Part shown: positions 36,094-44,510 of the stretch, piece by piece
How the letters are laid out: each line of letters opens with the position of its first letter
How positions within the stretch are numbered: position 1 is the first letter of the stretch
Assembly: GCF_000283155.1 (NCBI RefSeq)
Contig: NW_004454229.1
Coordinates: 6,708,109 to 6,772,108 of the forward strand
DNA length: 64,000 bases
Direction: 5' to 3'
Source of the DNA: Ceratotherium simum simum
Lineage: Eukaryota; Chordata; Mammalia; Perissodactyla; Rhinocerotidae
The notes under the pieces: generated by a model
What the model was told of the DNA's origin: nothing
Seen by the model: the letters and a program-made list of their open reading frames with translations, nothing else
The model's database searches: none
Made by a program: the position numbers and the translations under genes

Positions 36094-38713
36094 CTGCAAG
36101 TCGAAAAATAAAATAAGATCGGGTTACTAATTATTATTTGTGTACCAACGGCAAGTGCCCCACGCATAGTGCTAACAGCACCAGATCTCCCAGAGGTTGG
36201 ATCCTACCTTCCAGCCTCATTGGGCAAACTCAGCTGAGAAAACAAAATGGACCCAACCTCTTCTGCAACTTAGCCACTTGTAACCAGAGTAATAGTTCTC
36301 ACCTATCAGGCACCTAGTATGTGCTAGGTGCCTCATACCCATGATACTGCTTGTGACTACCCAGCGCTGTAACGTACATGATTTTATCCCTACTGTAGAC
36401 GTGGGGCACCTGAAGTTCGGACAGGTTAGTACAACCCACCCACTGATGCCCCGATAGGACGGGTGGGAATCTGGAGGAGAATCCACACTCGTCTCATCTG
36501 TGCTCCTTTTATCACCCCCCAAACCAAAACGGCTGCATTTAGTAAAAAGATTTAATTGTCAAAGTCAGGACTATGATTCATATATGCAGCAATCTGGGTG
36601 ACTGGCAATAAAGAGAACCTACAGGCTCTTAATCCCAGAGCCCACCCCCCAACCCCAGACCCCTCATTCCTCACCCTTACCCCTCCCCCCTCACCCCCAC
36701 TCCCACTCAGACCCTCCCTCAAGGTATTCTTATGCAAGAACCATTCCTGCCCTGCCTACCAAAGAACACATATCAATCAGCCAAAGGAAAGACTGGATGA
36801 CCAAGAATCCAGTCCTTTCACTTTGAAACAGAGAACCCTCCTCAAGAGGCACCTACCCTAGACGTCCCTGCCTCAGCCCCCTCCGTGATTTTGTATGGTC
36901 ACTCCAACACTTTGTATTACAAGTCCTTTGTTGAACAGTAAAACCCTATACAAACATGCGGTAGTCATTAACAAGGGGCCTCAGAAACCCTCTCCAGGTC
37001 AGAAGCTGAAGGCCCAGGGATGGGAACCTGCTGGAAGGGTAAAATGGGCTCTGAGCGAAAGTCCGACTCCTGGCCCAGTGCTCCTGTCCCCATCACAATC
37101 TGCCAGCACAGAAGAAACCATCTCAACCACCAGCTCTGCCAGTCATCAGACGAGCCTCTCACTCAGGTGTGTGAATTCACAGCCTGGCCCCTGGGTCAGC
37201 TCGACGACTCCCTCCTACCTCGAAAGCTGTAGTTATTTGTTCAGAGTCAAACTGGAGGTGGCAACTTTTAACTAACAAGATCACAGCCACAGCCACTCAG
37301 AGCCACCACTGCCTGTGTCCAGCACGACAGACTCTCCGTGTTCCAGGGGCTGAGACAAGGCTGGAGAAGTTTCGGGGGATTACAGATAGAACAGGAAAAT
37401 CGCAGGCTTCCACCAGCTGCGGACGGAGGCTCTTGAGCCGCACACATTTGATTAACTCCTCCACACACTAAAGATTTCTAACACTACACGCTCCCCAGCC
37501 CCTTCTAAGGAACTTTAACTCACAAGTCTAAGTTTCTGCAAAATCCATGACCGGCAGACCTGCCAACCCCATCCACACACCCCTCTCCAAAAACGGCCAC
37601 GGAAAACCCATCGCCCACTCCTACAGGTAAGTCCTTGCGCCACACCACAGGCTGCCAACACCGGCAGTTCCGAGGTTGGCAGGAGTAATTAAAAACTCAT
37701 TTTCTCTGCGCAAGTTAGAACAGACTCTTCATCCTCCTGCATTTCAAAGAGACTTGAACAGTAACCTGAGCTGGCGGTCAGGTAAACGCTAAGATCCCAA
37801 GACACGGCACTTCAAGTGCTTTTCTGAGCTCAACCAAAATATCAAAAGCCGCTCTGCTTTCTTCTCCTTTTCAAAAGGAGTCAAAGACTCCGCCACTCGG
37901 CCCTACAAAACACCCAGGTCTCACACTCCCGCAACTCGCTCCCGCTGACCCTCAGCCTCCCTCCCGCCCGCCTGCAGCAGGCAGAGACCAGACCTGAGTG
38001 GCCCCATGCCCGCAGGGGCCCCGGGCCTGCAACAGGGCCACAAACAAGAGGCAGCCCCTAACTCCCAACTACAGGCACTCTGTGAGGTCAACCAGCTAAG
38101 GTCTGGGTAAAATGAAACTTTGTGGTTTTAGGGATGTTGGGGGTGGGAGGAGGGCCCTCAGAGGAGAGGAAGGTCCAGTCAGTCTGAATCAGTATCTTTA
38201 AAGGAAGTGGCAGCCCCTTCTTGCTTTTTCTCAGGGTGCCTGGAAAAGGCCCCAGTTGATTTTCGCTCTCAAGGTTTCAAGCTCACAGAAGAAAAAGGAC
38301 GGGACAGACAGGCTAGTTGTAAAACAGACCTGGTGTCCCCTCCACCCCGCCCCGCCCCCACTCCCTCTAATTAAAGCAGCATGCAGAATTGACAAAGATC
38401 CTTCAAGGTTTTTTCAAGCCCCTGCCTAATGCCCAGAGTGAGATGAGAAAGTAAGGAGTTTCTACCCAAACACCAGGCAGGATTCAGTAGGTTCTTAGTA
38501 AGAGGGGAAAGAGGAGGCGAAAACTTTAGACATCAGCCCCTTCTGCCCTCTCCCTCTTGCCCCAGTGCTGGTCCCACTACACAGAGGCGCTCTGCTGCCC
38601 GCAACATCGCATGCTAAGGCGTGGGGGGCCTGCTGTAGGCCTCCCATCTTTGTTCACCGGGACCCTGGGCTCAGAACAAAACAAACACACACAAAACTAT
38701 CACATAAACTTAC
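36094..38713 (-). other. SSBP3: SSBP3 intron 3
   Basis: 2620-nt intron with GTAAGT donor and TTGCAG acceptor. It holds one MIR remnant (about 36290-36450). The rest is unique sequence with C-rich patches (36650-36720, 38335-38365). No ERE SINE and no recognisable extra exon. Confidence 0.9.
36290..36450 (-). mobile_element. MIR SINE remnant with local hairpin
   Basis: CACCTAGTATGTGCTAGGTG and a later TGAAGTTCGGACAGGTTAGT match reverse MIR. Within it AGGCACCTAG (36308-36317) pairs perfectly with CTAGGTGCCT (36324-36333). Confidence 0.65.
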
Positions 38714-38775
38714 CACCACCACGAGTGCAAAAACCCTGGTGGTTCTCCCAACGTGATGTTTTTTTCCCATCGAAT
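38714..38775 (-). CDS. SSBP3: SSBP3 coding exon 3
   Basis: Minus-strand exon of 62 nt: 20 codons reading [20 protein letters not shown] plus TG of a cysteine codon, so it starts in phase 0 and ends in phase 2. It is the central, tryptophan-rich part of the LUFS domain (about residues 44-63). The acceptor follows a long pyrimidine tract ending CTTTTCAG (AG at 38777-38776), and the donor is GTAAGT from 38713. Intron 2, between exons 2 and 3, is only 225 nt. The exon is too short and too interrupted by splice phase to stand out as an open frame, but the residue match and both splice sites agree. Confidence 0.95.
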
Positions 38776-39000
38776 CTGAAAAGGAGAGAGCAGAGACAGC
38801 TTAGAGGAGCAAGGGGAAGGGGTGGGCTGGGAGCTTCCCCCAGCCAAAAGGCTGTGAAGATCAACTAACAATAAATGCCAAAAGGTGATAAAAATTCAAA
38901 ATGGTGGCCACAGTGGCTGCTCCTGAAAACAAAGGCTCTAAGAATGGGGGCGGGGGGGGGGGGTGTCAAGAAATTGGATGATGGGGGGAGTTCCACTCAC
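38776..39000 (-). other. SSBP3: SSBP3 intron 2
   Basis: Short 225-nt intron with GTGAGT donor and pyrimidine-rich acceptor. About 38 nt inside the donor, the plus (template) strand carries a run of five G, one C and twelve G (38946-38963), so the transcript has a C-rich block there. No transposable element is seen. Confidence 0.93.
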
Positions 39001-39073
39001 CTCCGACAAGAAGGTCTGTGCAGATTTCTGTGCTCCTACGTGCAGTAAATATTCGTAGACGTATAAAGCTAAC
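39001..39073 (-). CDS. SSBP3: SSBP3 coding exon 2 (LisH motif)
   Basis: Minus-strand exon of 73 nt: one base completes the lysine from exon 1, followed by 24 codons reading [20 protein letters not shown] and then FLSE. This is the LisH motif within the LUFS domain (about residues 20-43 of the protein), a helical dimerisation and partner-binding module. The acceptor is a pyrimidine stretch ending TTTCCAG (AG at 39075-39074) and the donor is GTGAGT from 39000 downward. It ends in phase 0. Codon use is AT-rich (TTA, ATA and TTT-type choices), contrasting with the GC-rich exon 1 only 1 kb away. These exons are near-invariant among vertebrate SSBP genes, so the family is certain; the SSBP3 assignment rests on exon 1. 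Confidence 0.95.
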
Positions 39074-40070
39074 CTGGAAAGTGGGCAGAAAACACAGAGA
39101 GAAAGAAAGCGTCAGATCATACGGGGCGCTCGCTCCTGGACCTTGCCAGCCAGCTTCCAGCCCTGTCTGCGCTATCCCACCGTGGCCCCGACCAGAGGTG
39201 AGCAGCCAGCTCGGCCCTGCCTTGGGGCCGCGGGTGCGAGCAGTCCGGGGTGGGGACCAGGGAACGCGCTACTTCAAGCCGTGGGGGCTGGAGAACAGCC
39301 CCCAAACTTGAACTTCAAGAGGCGCCAGGACGAAACCCACCTAGGTCTCTCAGACTCGCAAGCCACCGACCCCCGCGAGCCTCCCTCCTTCCCCCGACCC
39401 ACTCCTTGCCACCCTCTCCCCAGCTCTGGGGGTCCGGGTAGACGCCATCCCGGACTCCGGGGCGCTCAGTGAGCTCTGGAGAGAGCAGCAAAGCGCCACC
39501 GTCCCACCTCCCCCAAACAACTGTCCCCCAAGCCTAGGGCCAAGCCGGCGCCGCCGTCCCTGCCCAGCCCGGCGCCCCGGAGGGCGCGGGGCCGGCAGCG
39601 AGGCCGAGGGCAGGCAAGGGAGAGCGCTCGGGGCCGAACAAAGCCCCGGCACGCACTCCTCACGCCGCGGGCGGACAAAAGGAGCCTTCGGGGCTGGAGA
39701 AGCCACGCGCCCCCTGCCCGCGCCCGGTGGGCGAAGTGCGGCCCGGCGGGAGCGCCCAGGCCGGGCGGGCGCCGGGGCTCGCTCGCGGGACCTCGCCCAC
39801 TCCTCCCCGCGGGCCCCGCGCCCGGCACGCCCCACGGCCACCAAATGCCCCCTCCCCCGGCGGCGCCCCCGTCGCCCCTTCCCCGATGCCCCAGCATCGC
39901 CAGCTCCCAACAATGGGCTCTCCCACGCCGCCCGCCGCGGCCTCGGGAAGGGGCCAGGCAGCAGCGCCGGGGCAGGGGCGCAGCAGCCCCCCGTCCGCCC
40001 GCCCACCTGCCTCCCACCGCCCGCCCGAGCCCGGCGGCGGCGCGGCCGCCACTTGGAAGACGGGGCTTAC
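39074..40070 (-). other. SSBP3: SSBP3 intron 1
   Basis: 997-nt intron with GTAAGC donor and TTTCCAG acceptor, entirely inside the CpG island. It is GC-rich and free of recognisable interspersed repeats. Long open frames on both strands here reflect the scarcity of stop codons in GC-rich DNA. Confidence 0.9.
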
Positions 40071-40126
40071 TTTTCCCGAGCCTGCCCGTCCGAGGGCACC
40101 GCCGAGCCTTTGCCTTTGGCAAACAT
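40071..40126 (-). CDS. SSBP3: SSBP3 coding exon 1 (start codon exon)
   Basis: On the minus strand the ATG is at 40126-40124 and the exon reads MFAKGKGSAVPSDGQARE plus two bases (AA) of a lysine codon: 56 coding nt, ending in phase 2. The start has A at -3 (CAAACC before ATG). The donor is GTAAGC at 40070-40065. These residues are the variable N-terminal leader of SSBP proteins, and the MFAKGKG form is what I recognise as SSBP3. The sequence that follows in exon 2 begins the LisH helix. The exon lies inside the CpG island, as expected for a broadly expressed nuclear gene. Larger open frames on the same strand here are out of frame with the spliced product and are GC-driven shadows. Confidence 0.93.
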
Positions 40127-40154
40127 GGTTTGCAGAGAAGAGGGCGCCGAGCCT

Positions 40155-40175
40155 CGCCGCCGCCGCCGCCGCCGC
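40155..40175 (-). repeat. (GCG)7 trinucleotide repeat in SSBP3 leader
   Basis: Seven perfect CGC units on the plus strand, read as GCG in the transcript, with 28 nt between the repeat and the start codon. Short GC trinucleotide runs in 5'UTRs are common and often vary in length between individuals. Confidence 0.9.
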
Positions 40176-40303
40176 TAGCGCTCCGCTGCTCCCGAGCTGC
40201 CCCTGGCTCCCGGCCCCCTCCCCGGCTCGCCCGCTCGCTCGCGCTCTCCTCGCCGCGCTCCCCTCCCTCCCCCCCGGCGCTGGCTCCGCGCTCTTTCCAG
40301 CTG

Positions 40304-40333
40304 TCAAAGCGTCAGCCCTGGCCGCGGCCCCAT
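40304..40333 (-). CDS. Candidate upstream ORF in SSBP3 leader (9 aa)
   Basis: On the minus strand an ATG at 40333-40331, in good context (G at -3 and G at +4), opens MGPRPGLTL and stops at TGA 40306-40304, 177 nt before the main ATG. It would be in the mRNA only if transcription starts above 40333, which the adjacent N gap prevents me from judging. If present it would favour reinitiation-dependent or leaky-scanning translation of SSBP3. No peptide function is implied. Confidence 0.35.
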   Translation of the reverse strand: MGPRPGLTL

Positions 40334-40342
40334 CGCCCTGGA

Positions 40343-40645
40343 NNNNNNNNNNNNNNNNNNNNNNNNNNNNNNNNNNNNNNNNNNNNNNNNNNNNNNNNNN
40401 NNNNNNNNNNNNNNNNNNNNNNNNNNNNNNNNNNNNNNNNNNNNNNNNNNNNNNNNNNNNNNNNNNNNNNNNNNNNNNNNNNNNNNNNNNNNNNNNNNNN
40501 NNNNNNNNNNNNNNNNNNNNNNNNNNNNNNNNNNNNNNNNNNNNNNNNNNNNNNNNNNNNNNNNNNNNNNNNNNNNNNNNNNNNNNNNNNNNNNNNNNNN
40601 NNNNNNNNNNNNNNNNNNNNNNNNNNNNNNNNNNNNNNNNNNNNN
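40343..40645. other. Assembly gap (303 N)
   Basis: Unresolved bases in the middle of the CpG island, 217 nt upstream of the SSBP3 start codon. Sequence on both sides is extremely GC-rich, the usual reason for short-read dropout. Translations drawn across this gap are meaningless. Confidence 0.99.
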
Positions 40646-40854
40646 GGACGCCCTGTCAGCGCCCGGCCGCGGCAGTCCCCGCGGCGGCCGCCTCCTGGGA
40701 GCCGCTGCCTCAGCTCCCGCGGGCGAGCCGGGGTGTCCGGGGCGCGCGTCGCCTCTCTCTCCTGTAGATGTGGGGAGGAGGGGACACGAAGCGGACGGAG
40801 CCCTGGTCTCCCGGCCCCACCGGGGAGGGGGGTTGACCAGCGCTCTCGGCGGCG

Positions 40855-40873
40855 AGGGCCACTGGGGGGCGGG
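40855..40873 (+). promoter_or_regulatory. Possible CTCF-type motif
   Basis: GGCCACTGGGGGGCGGGG resembles the CTCF core consensus (CCASYAGRKGGCRS) with one mismatch in the central A. In a GC-rich island such matches arise by chance, so this is only a candidate. Confidence 0.25.
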
Positions 40874-41046
40874 GGGCGCTGCGGCAGCGTCGGAGGGGAG
40901 GGGGCGCGGACCCCTAAGCGGAGCAACGCGGGCCCCCTCCCGCCACATCCCTTCCCTTATCTGCCCCTCGCCTCCCCCCGCCGCGGTCCGCGCCTGCCCA
41001 GCCCTTATCTCCCCCCTCCTCGCCTGCCCTCCCCCTGGGCCTGGGC

Positions 41047-41068
41047 CCCGACCCCGACCCCGACCCCC
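41047..41068 (+). repeat. Short CCCCGA tandem repeat
   Basis: About three and a half copies of CCCCGA inside the CpG island. It is a low-complexity run, not a telomere repeat. Confidence 0.8.
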
Positions 41069-41260
41069 TCCCCAGACTTCAACCCGGCCGCCCCGCCCCC
41101 GGTCCTCCCTCGCGCCCAGTCTGGCCTCCGAGCGCCGGGCCCGGGGCTCCACGCTGCGAGCTGGGCGGCTCGAGCCGGCGCCGAGGCGCGCGGCTGCTCC
41201 TTTACTAGATCATTAAAATACTTTGGAAAACCCCAAAGTGGGGCCGCGCGAAAATGGCCC

Positions 41261-43239
41261 TTGGCGTGCTTTGGGGAGCCTGGGGGAGGGGACGGGGACT
41301 TGGGCTAAGAGAAGGGAGAGTGAATGCTCCCAAATTTCCAAGGTCTGCCAGCCCTGGCAAGTTAGCCCCTTGGCTTCTCTACGGGAGACGGTACCATTCT
41401 AGGGGAGGGGGCGTCACCTGGGCGCCCCGCGACGCGGAATGCGCGCCACAGAAATCTGCAAACTTCAAATAAATGGAGCTAAATTGGGGAGTGGGGGACG
41501 AGAGTCAGGCGTGGGGGGAGGGGAAGCTTCCATTGTCAGTGACCCAGGTGTACAATGGGAAATTGAGGGGGGCGCTGGCAGAGTGACCCAGCTATTTGCT
41601 GCTGACTCCTTTCTGCCCACGCTGAGAATCCCGGGGACACACTGCGTGTCCCTCACTAGAGACTCTTAAGACCAGAAACCTTAAGACCAGAAACCAGCGG
41701 AATAGGGGAAGACTCCCCCATTTTCAGACTGTTTTTAGAGCGCGGTTCTCTTTAAATGTGATAAAACACAGTCGGCTCTGTCTCTTTAAAAGAGTCAAGC
41801 AGAAAAAGCTGTGTAAGCGCTGATTGGCTGCCTGTTTGGATACATCTTTAGGGGAGCCTTGAAACTGTTAGCCTAGGTTGATTTTTTTTTTTTTTAAACT
41901 GCGCTGTTCCAATAAACAAGTAACGCCCCTCCCCCTAACATGCCTCGCACCAAACAATTAAAGGATAGGTCAGTGTCCTCGGGAAAACACGTTTCAAGTA
42001 GGAAAACTCAGAAGTAGATTTTAACAAAATAAAGAATAATTCCCTACCATTAAAGTTTGCTTATTTTGATCTGTGGAAGAGAGAAAATGGGCTTTTAAAA
42101 GAAATGCCCCGCAGCAAATGGATCTGCATTGGTTCAGGAAGGAGACTCTGGGTGCATTTTTGGAATAATGTTCTACTCAGTGTAGAGTAGAACATTCAGC
42201 CTCCCTGAATTCGAACACAGCCAGGCCCCGCGGACGCCTCTGGACGCACTATGCTCCCTGTGGGGACCGGGAGGTCGCAGGGGAAGGGGCAGAAAAGGGA
42301 AACTCTGAACCCTGGTCTGTGGTTGTCTGCGTGCTGGCCCCTGGTTTAAAGGTTGTTCTGTGAATGAGAGAGGCATGGAGGTTGGGAGGGAGTTGAAATA
42401 CAACGATAGGGGAGAGAAGGAAATAATTACAGTTATTTTTTCCCCTAGGCGGTTTAATTTAATAGGGCTAACTTAAGCTACCTTAGAGCCCACACTAATT
42501 AAATTGGCCTGCTCTTACCCTTCCCCTGGACTTCTATTTTTGATGGGCTAGGAACGGCTGGGGATGGCTTGTCAACAGACTGACTCACAAGAAGCCTGAC
42601 TCATCTTGGGTCTGCAAGGCCCACAAATTATGAGTATCAAGAGTCTCGGTTAGGTCCTGGCTAAAGGAAAACACTGCCCTTCTCTCCAGCAGGTTGGCCA
42701 TGCCTCCCAGCGTCAGGACTGCTGCACAGGCGGATCTCTTGATGCATCGTTTTCCTCATCTGTCAAATGGGAAAGGGAGGTTAGAAGACCTTTGATATCT
42801 TTCGAGAGTCTGATGTTCTATGACGCTGATTTCCCTTCTGTAGTTTTCTTCCCCATCCCCCACCCTGAAAAAAGGACCAGCACCTCCTTCCAGAGCATGT
42901 GTGGCAAGAAGAGAGGGGATGGCATTTGGGGAACCTGTACCAGGCACCCTGTCCCTGTTGTCTGCGCTTGGCTGGGGCTTGACGTGGAATGAGCCCCCAT
43001 GTCATAGGTTCCTGGTAGAGCTAGAAGAGGCAGTGGGAGGGCCCATGCAGAAAGCAGGGAGCCTCCCAGCCTGCTGGAAAGAAGGGAGCTGATGGGTTCC
43101 CGGGAAGCAGGACCACTCAGCAGCCCCAACTAGGTGTGTGGCTCCTACCACAATGATCCAAAATGCGGTCGGATCAGAAGCCGGTCCAAACACCCAAGAA
43201 CAGCATTCGAAACCCCAATTTGCCTTTCCCCACTGGATC
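41261..43239. promoter_or_regulatory. Repeat-poor promoter-proximal region upstream of SSBP3
   Basis: The first 2 kb beyond the CpG island carries no recognisable transposon. It contains an inverted CCAAT (CTGATTGGCTG near 41820), a T13 run near 41883, AT-rich stretches at 42000-42060 and 42420-42510 with ATTAAA/TAATTA words, and a perfect hairpin at 42167-42196. It may contain proximal enhancers or a divergent transcript; neither is proven. Confidence 0.4.
42167..42196. repeat. Perfect 12-bp inverted repeat, 6-nt loop
   Basis: AATGTTCTACTC (42167-42178), loop AGTGTA, then GAGTAGAACATT (42185-42196). Confidence 0.97.
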
Positions 43240-43595
43240 CCCCAGTCCCCACCTTCCCTGGACCACTTCTTGGGGCCTGGTGTCTCTGCCTGGAATGTAT
43301 CCCACCCCAACCCCCTTCTTTGACCATTCCTTAAGGCTGACGTCCCCTTCAATGCCATCTGCTTCACAAAAACCTCCCTGCCTCTCACTACTGGAGCAAA
43401 GCCCATCCCTCTATCCCTCTGCTGGGTCTCATTTTCTTGAACCTCCGTAGTAGCTGTCCATTCGTTCTATGTATTGTTGAAGCCAGTTGTTGATTGTCTG
43501 TCTCCCCTGCCAGACTGGGGGTGGGGGGTGGGCAGGAGCTAACTCTGAGTCATCTTTGTGTCTCCAGCCCCCCTACAGCTTCAGTACCTGTGTGC
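43240..43595 (+). mobile_element. L2 LINE 3' fragment
   Basis: TCTGCCTGGAATGTATCCCA, CTTCACAAAAACCTCCCTGC, TTGTTGATTGTCTGTCTCCC and GAGTCATCTTTGTGTCTCCA match the L2 tail in order. Confidence 0.65.
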
Positions 43596-43824
43596 AGATT
43601 AACATTCAGTGTACACACCGGGGGCTATGGGGACCACGAGAGGAAAAACAGTCCCATCCCCAGTAGCTCTGGGCACGGCGGGAAGATAAGAAATGGACAC
43701 CACCAACAATAGGCTTAGATAAGGCCACTCCCCCGGCCCCATCTACCTCAGCTACAGCCACCTGGGACTACTGTACTTTCAATTCCCAGGATACACCAAG
43801 CTGTTTCACACATCTACCCTGGAG

Positions 43825-43885
43825 TCATTTGTTCTTTCTCCCTCTCTCTCTCCCTTCCTCCTTCTCTCCCTCTTTCTGTTCCTTT
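43825..43885 (+). repeat. C/T-rich low-complexity tract
   Basis: CTCTCTCTC and TCCCTTCCTCC runs, directly followed by a minus-strand L2 end (43885-43975, TACGTACCAGGCACTGATCT). Confidence 0.8.
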
Positions 43886-44037
43886 TGTCCTTTCTTGAGC
43901 ATCTACTACGTACCAGGCACTGATCTAGGCGCTGGGTAATAAACCAGACAGAAATCCATACCCCGTGGAGCTTCTGCTGTTGTGAAATCCTCTGCCCAAA
44001 AGCTTCTTCCTCTGACAGACTGCTGCTCACTCTTTTA

Positions 44038-44232
44038 TTTTATTTTTTTGCTGAGGAAGATTAGCCCTGAGCTAAGATCTGTGCAGATCTTCCTCTATTT
44101 TGTATGTGGGACACCGCCACAGCATGGCTTGACAAGCGGTACGTAAGTCCGTGCCCGGGATCTGAACCCTTGAACCCCAGCCCACCGAAGCACAGCACTC
44201 GAAGTTAACCACTATGCCACTGGGCTGGCCCC
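44038..44232 (-). mobile_element. ERE SINE (tRNA-derived)
   Basis: Reverse ERE: TTAGCCCTGAGCTAAGATCT, ATTTTGTATGTGGGACACCG, TAACCACTATGCCACTGGGC and end GGCTGGCCCC. Target-site duplication CTGCTCACTCTTTTA at 44023-44037 and 44233-44247, perfect. Confidence 0.95.
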
Positions 44233-44510
44233 CTGCTCACTCTTTTAAAATCCAGCCCAGGTACGTAGCACCTTCTCCAGAAAGCCTTCCCAGGAAGGCG
44301 TCTCTGAGCTCCCAGTCAGGGCCAGGTGTCCCCTGGCAGCTGCTGTGCCTTCCCCGACCACGACTGACTGCTGTTGTCCACACTGCGCGGGCGTGGTTGT
44401 GTGTGCATGTCCCCCACGGGAACGTGAGCTCCTCCTGGTCAAGGGTTGATGGTCACTCACCTGAGGACCTCCAGTGCCCAGCAAGTGTGGGAAAGGAACA
44501 GAAGAAATGA
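44233..44510 (+). mobile_element. L2 LINE 3' fragment
   Basis: CTCCAGAAAGCCTTCCCAGG, CTGCTGTGCCTTCCCCGACC and ACCTCCAGTGCCCAGCAAGT fit L2 order. The ERE above sits at its edge. Confidence 0.55.

Larger units (their letters stand above)
1..40342 (-). other. SSBP3: SSBP3 transcription unit, 5' part (exons 1-4, partial gene)
   Basis: Minus-strand gene recognised from four short coding exons that splice in frame to 92 residues of single-stranded DNA-binding protein 3. From family knowledge, the human protein is roughly 390 residues, so about a quarter is here. SSBP3 is a nuclear protein that binds LDB1/CLIM cofactors and stabilises LIM-homeodomain transcription complexes. Only the N-terminal LUFS half is encoded here; the proline/glycine-rich remainder would lie beyond the window start. 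Intron sizes seen are 997, 225 and 2620 nt, and intron 4 exceeds 36 kb. The transcription start is not resolved because of the N gap, so the upper boundary given is simply the last sequenced base before the gap. The paralogues SSBP2 and SSBP4 begin differently (MYGK.. and MYAK.., from memory), which supports SSBP3. Confidence 0.93.
40127..40342 (-). other. SSBP3: SSBP3 5' untranslated region / core promoter (partial, bounded by N gap)
   Basis: GC-rich minus-strand leader directly upstream of the start codon. It contains a GCG trinucleotide run (40155-40175), long pyrimidine/purine blocks and one AUG that opens a 9-codon upstream ORF (40333-40304). The transcription start is not visible. Mammalian CpG-island promoters usually start dispersed, so the start may be here or inside the gap at 40343-40645. 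No TATA box is visible in this part. Confidence 0.6.
39120..41260. promoter_or_regulatory. CpG island spanning the SSBP3 promoter, exon 1 and intron 1
   Basis: Continuous GC-rich, CpG-dense DNA, densest from about 39500 to 41200, containing exon 1 and most of intron 1 and extending over 1 kb upstream of the ATG. GC-box-like sites are frequent (for example near 41088-41102). CpG density falls sharply near 41260, where AT-rich sequence begins, and below 39120, near exon 2. CpG-island promoters of this type are typically unmethylated and often bidirectional; no transcript on the plus strand can be shown from sequence. Part of the island is missing in the N run. Confidence 0.9.

Noticed and set aside
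39660..40307. Minus-strand frame overlapping the SSBP3 start, apparently beginning at 40307
   Set aside because: The first codon is TTG, not ATG, so it is not a credible upstream ORF in a mammal. Its alanine run is the GCG repeat in another frame.
39350..41308. Large open frames on both strands through the CpG island (up to 487 codons)
   Set aside because: They are GC-rich shadows with low-complexity A/P/R/G composition, cross the N gap, and conflict with the well-supported spliced SSBP3 exons.
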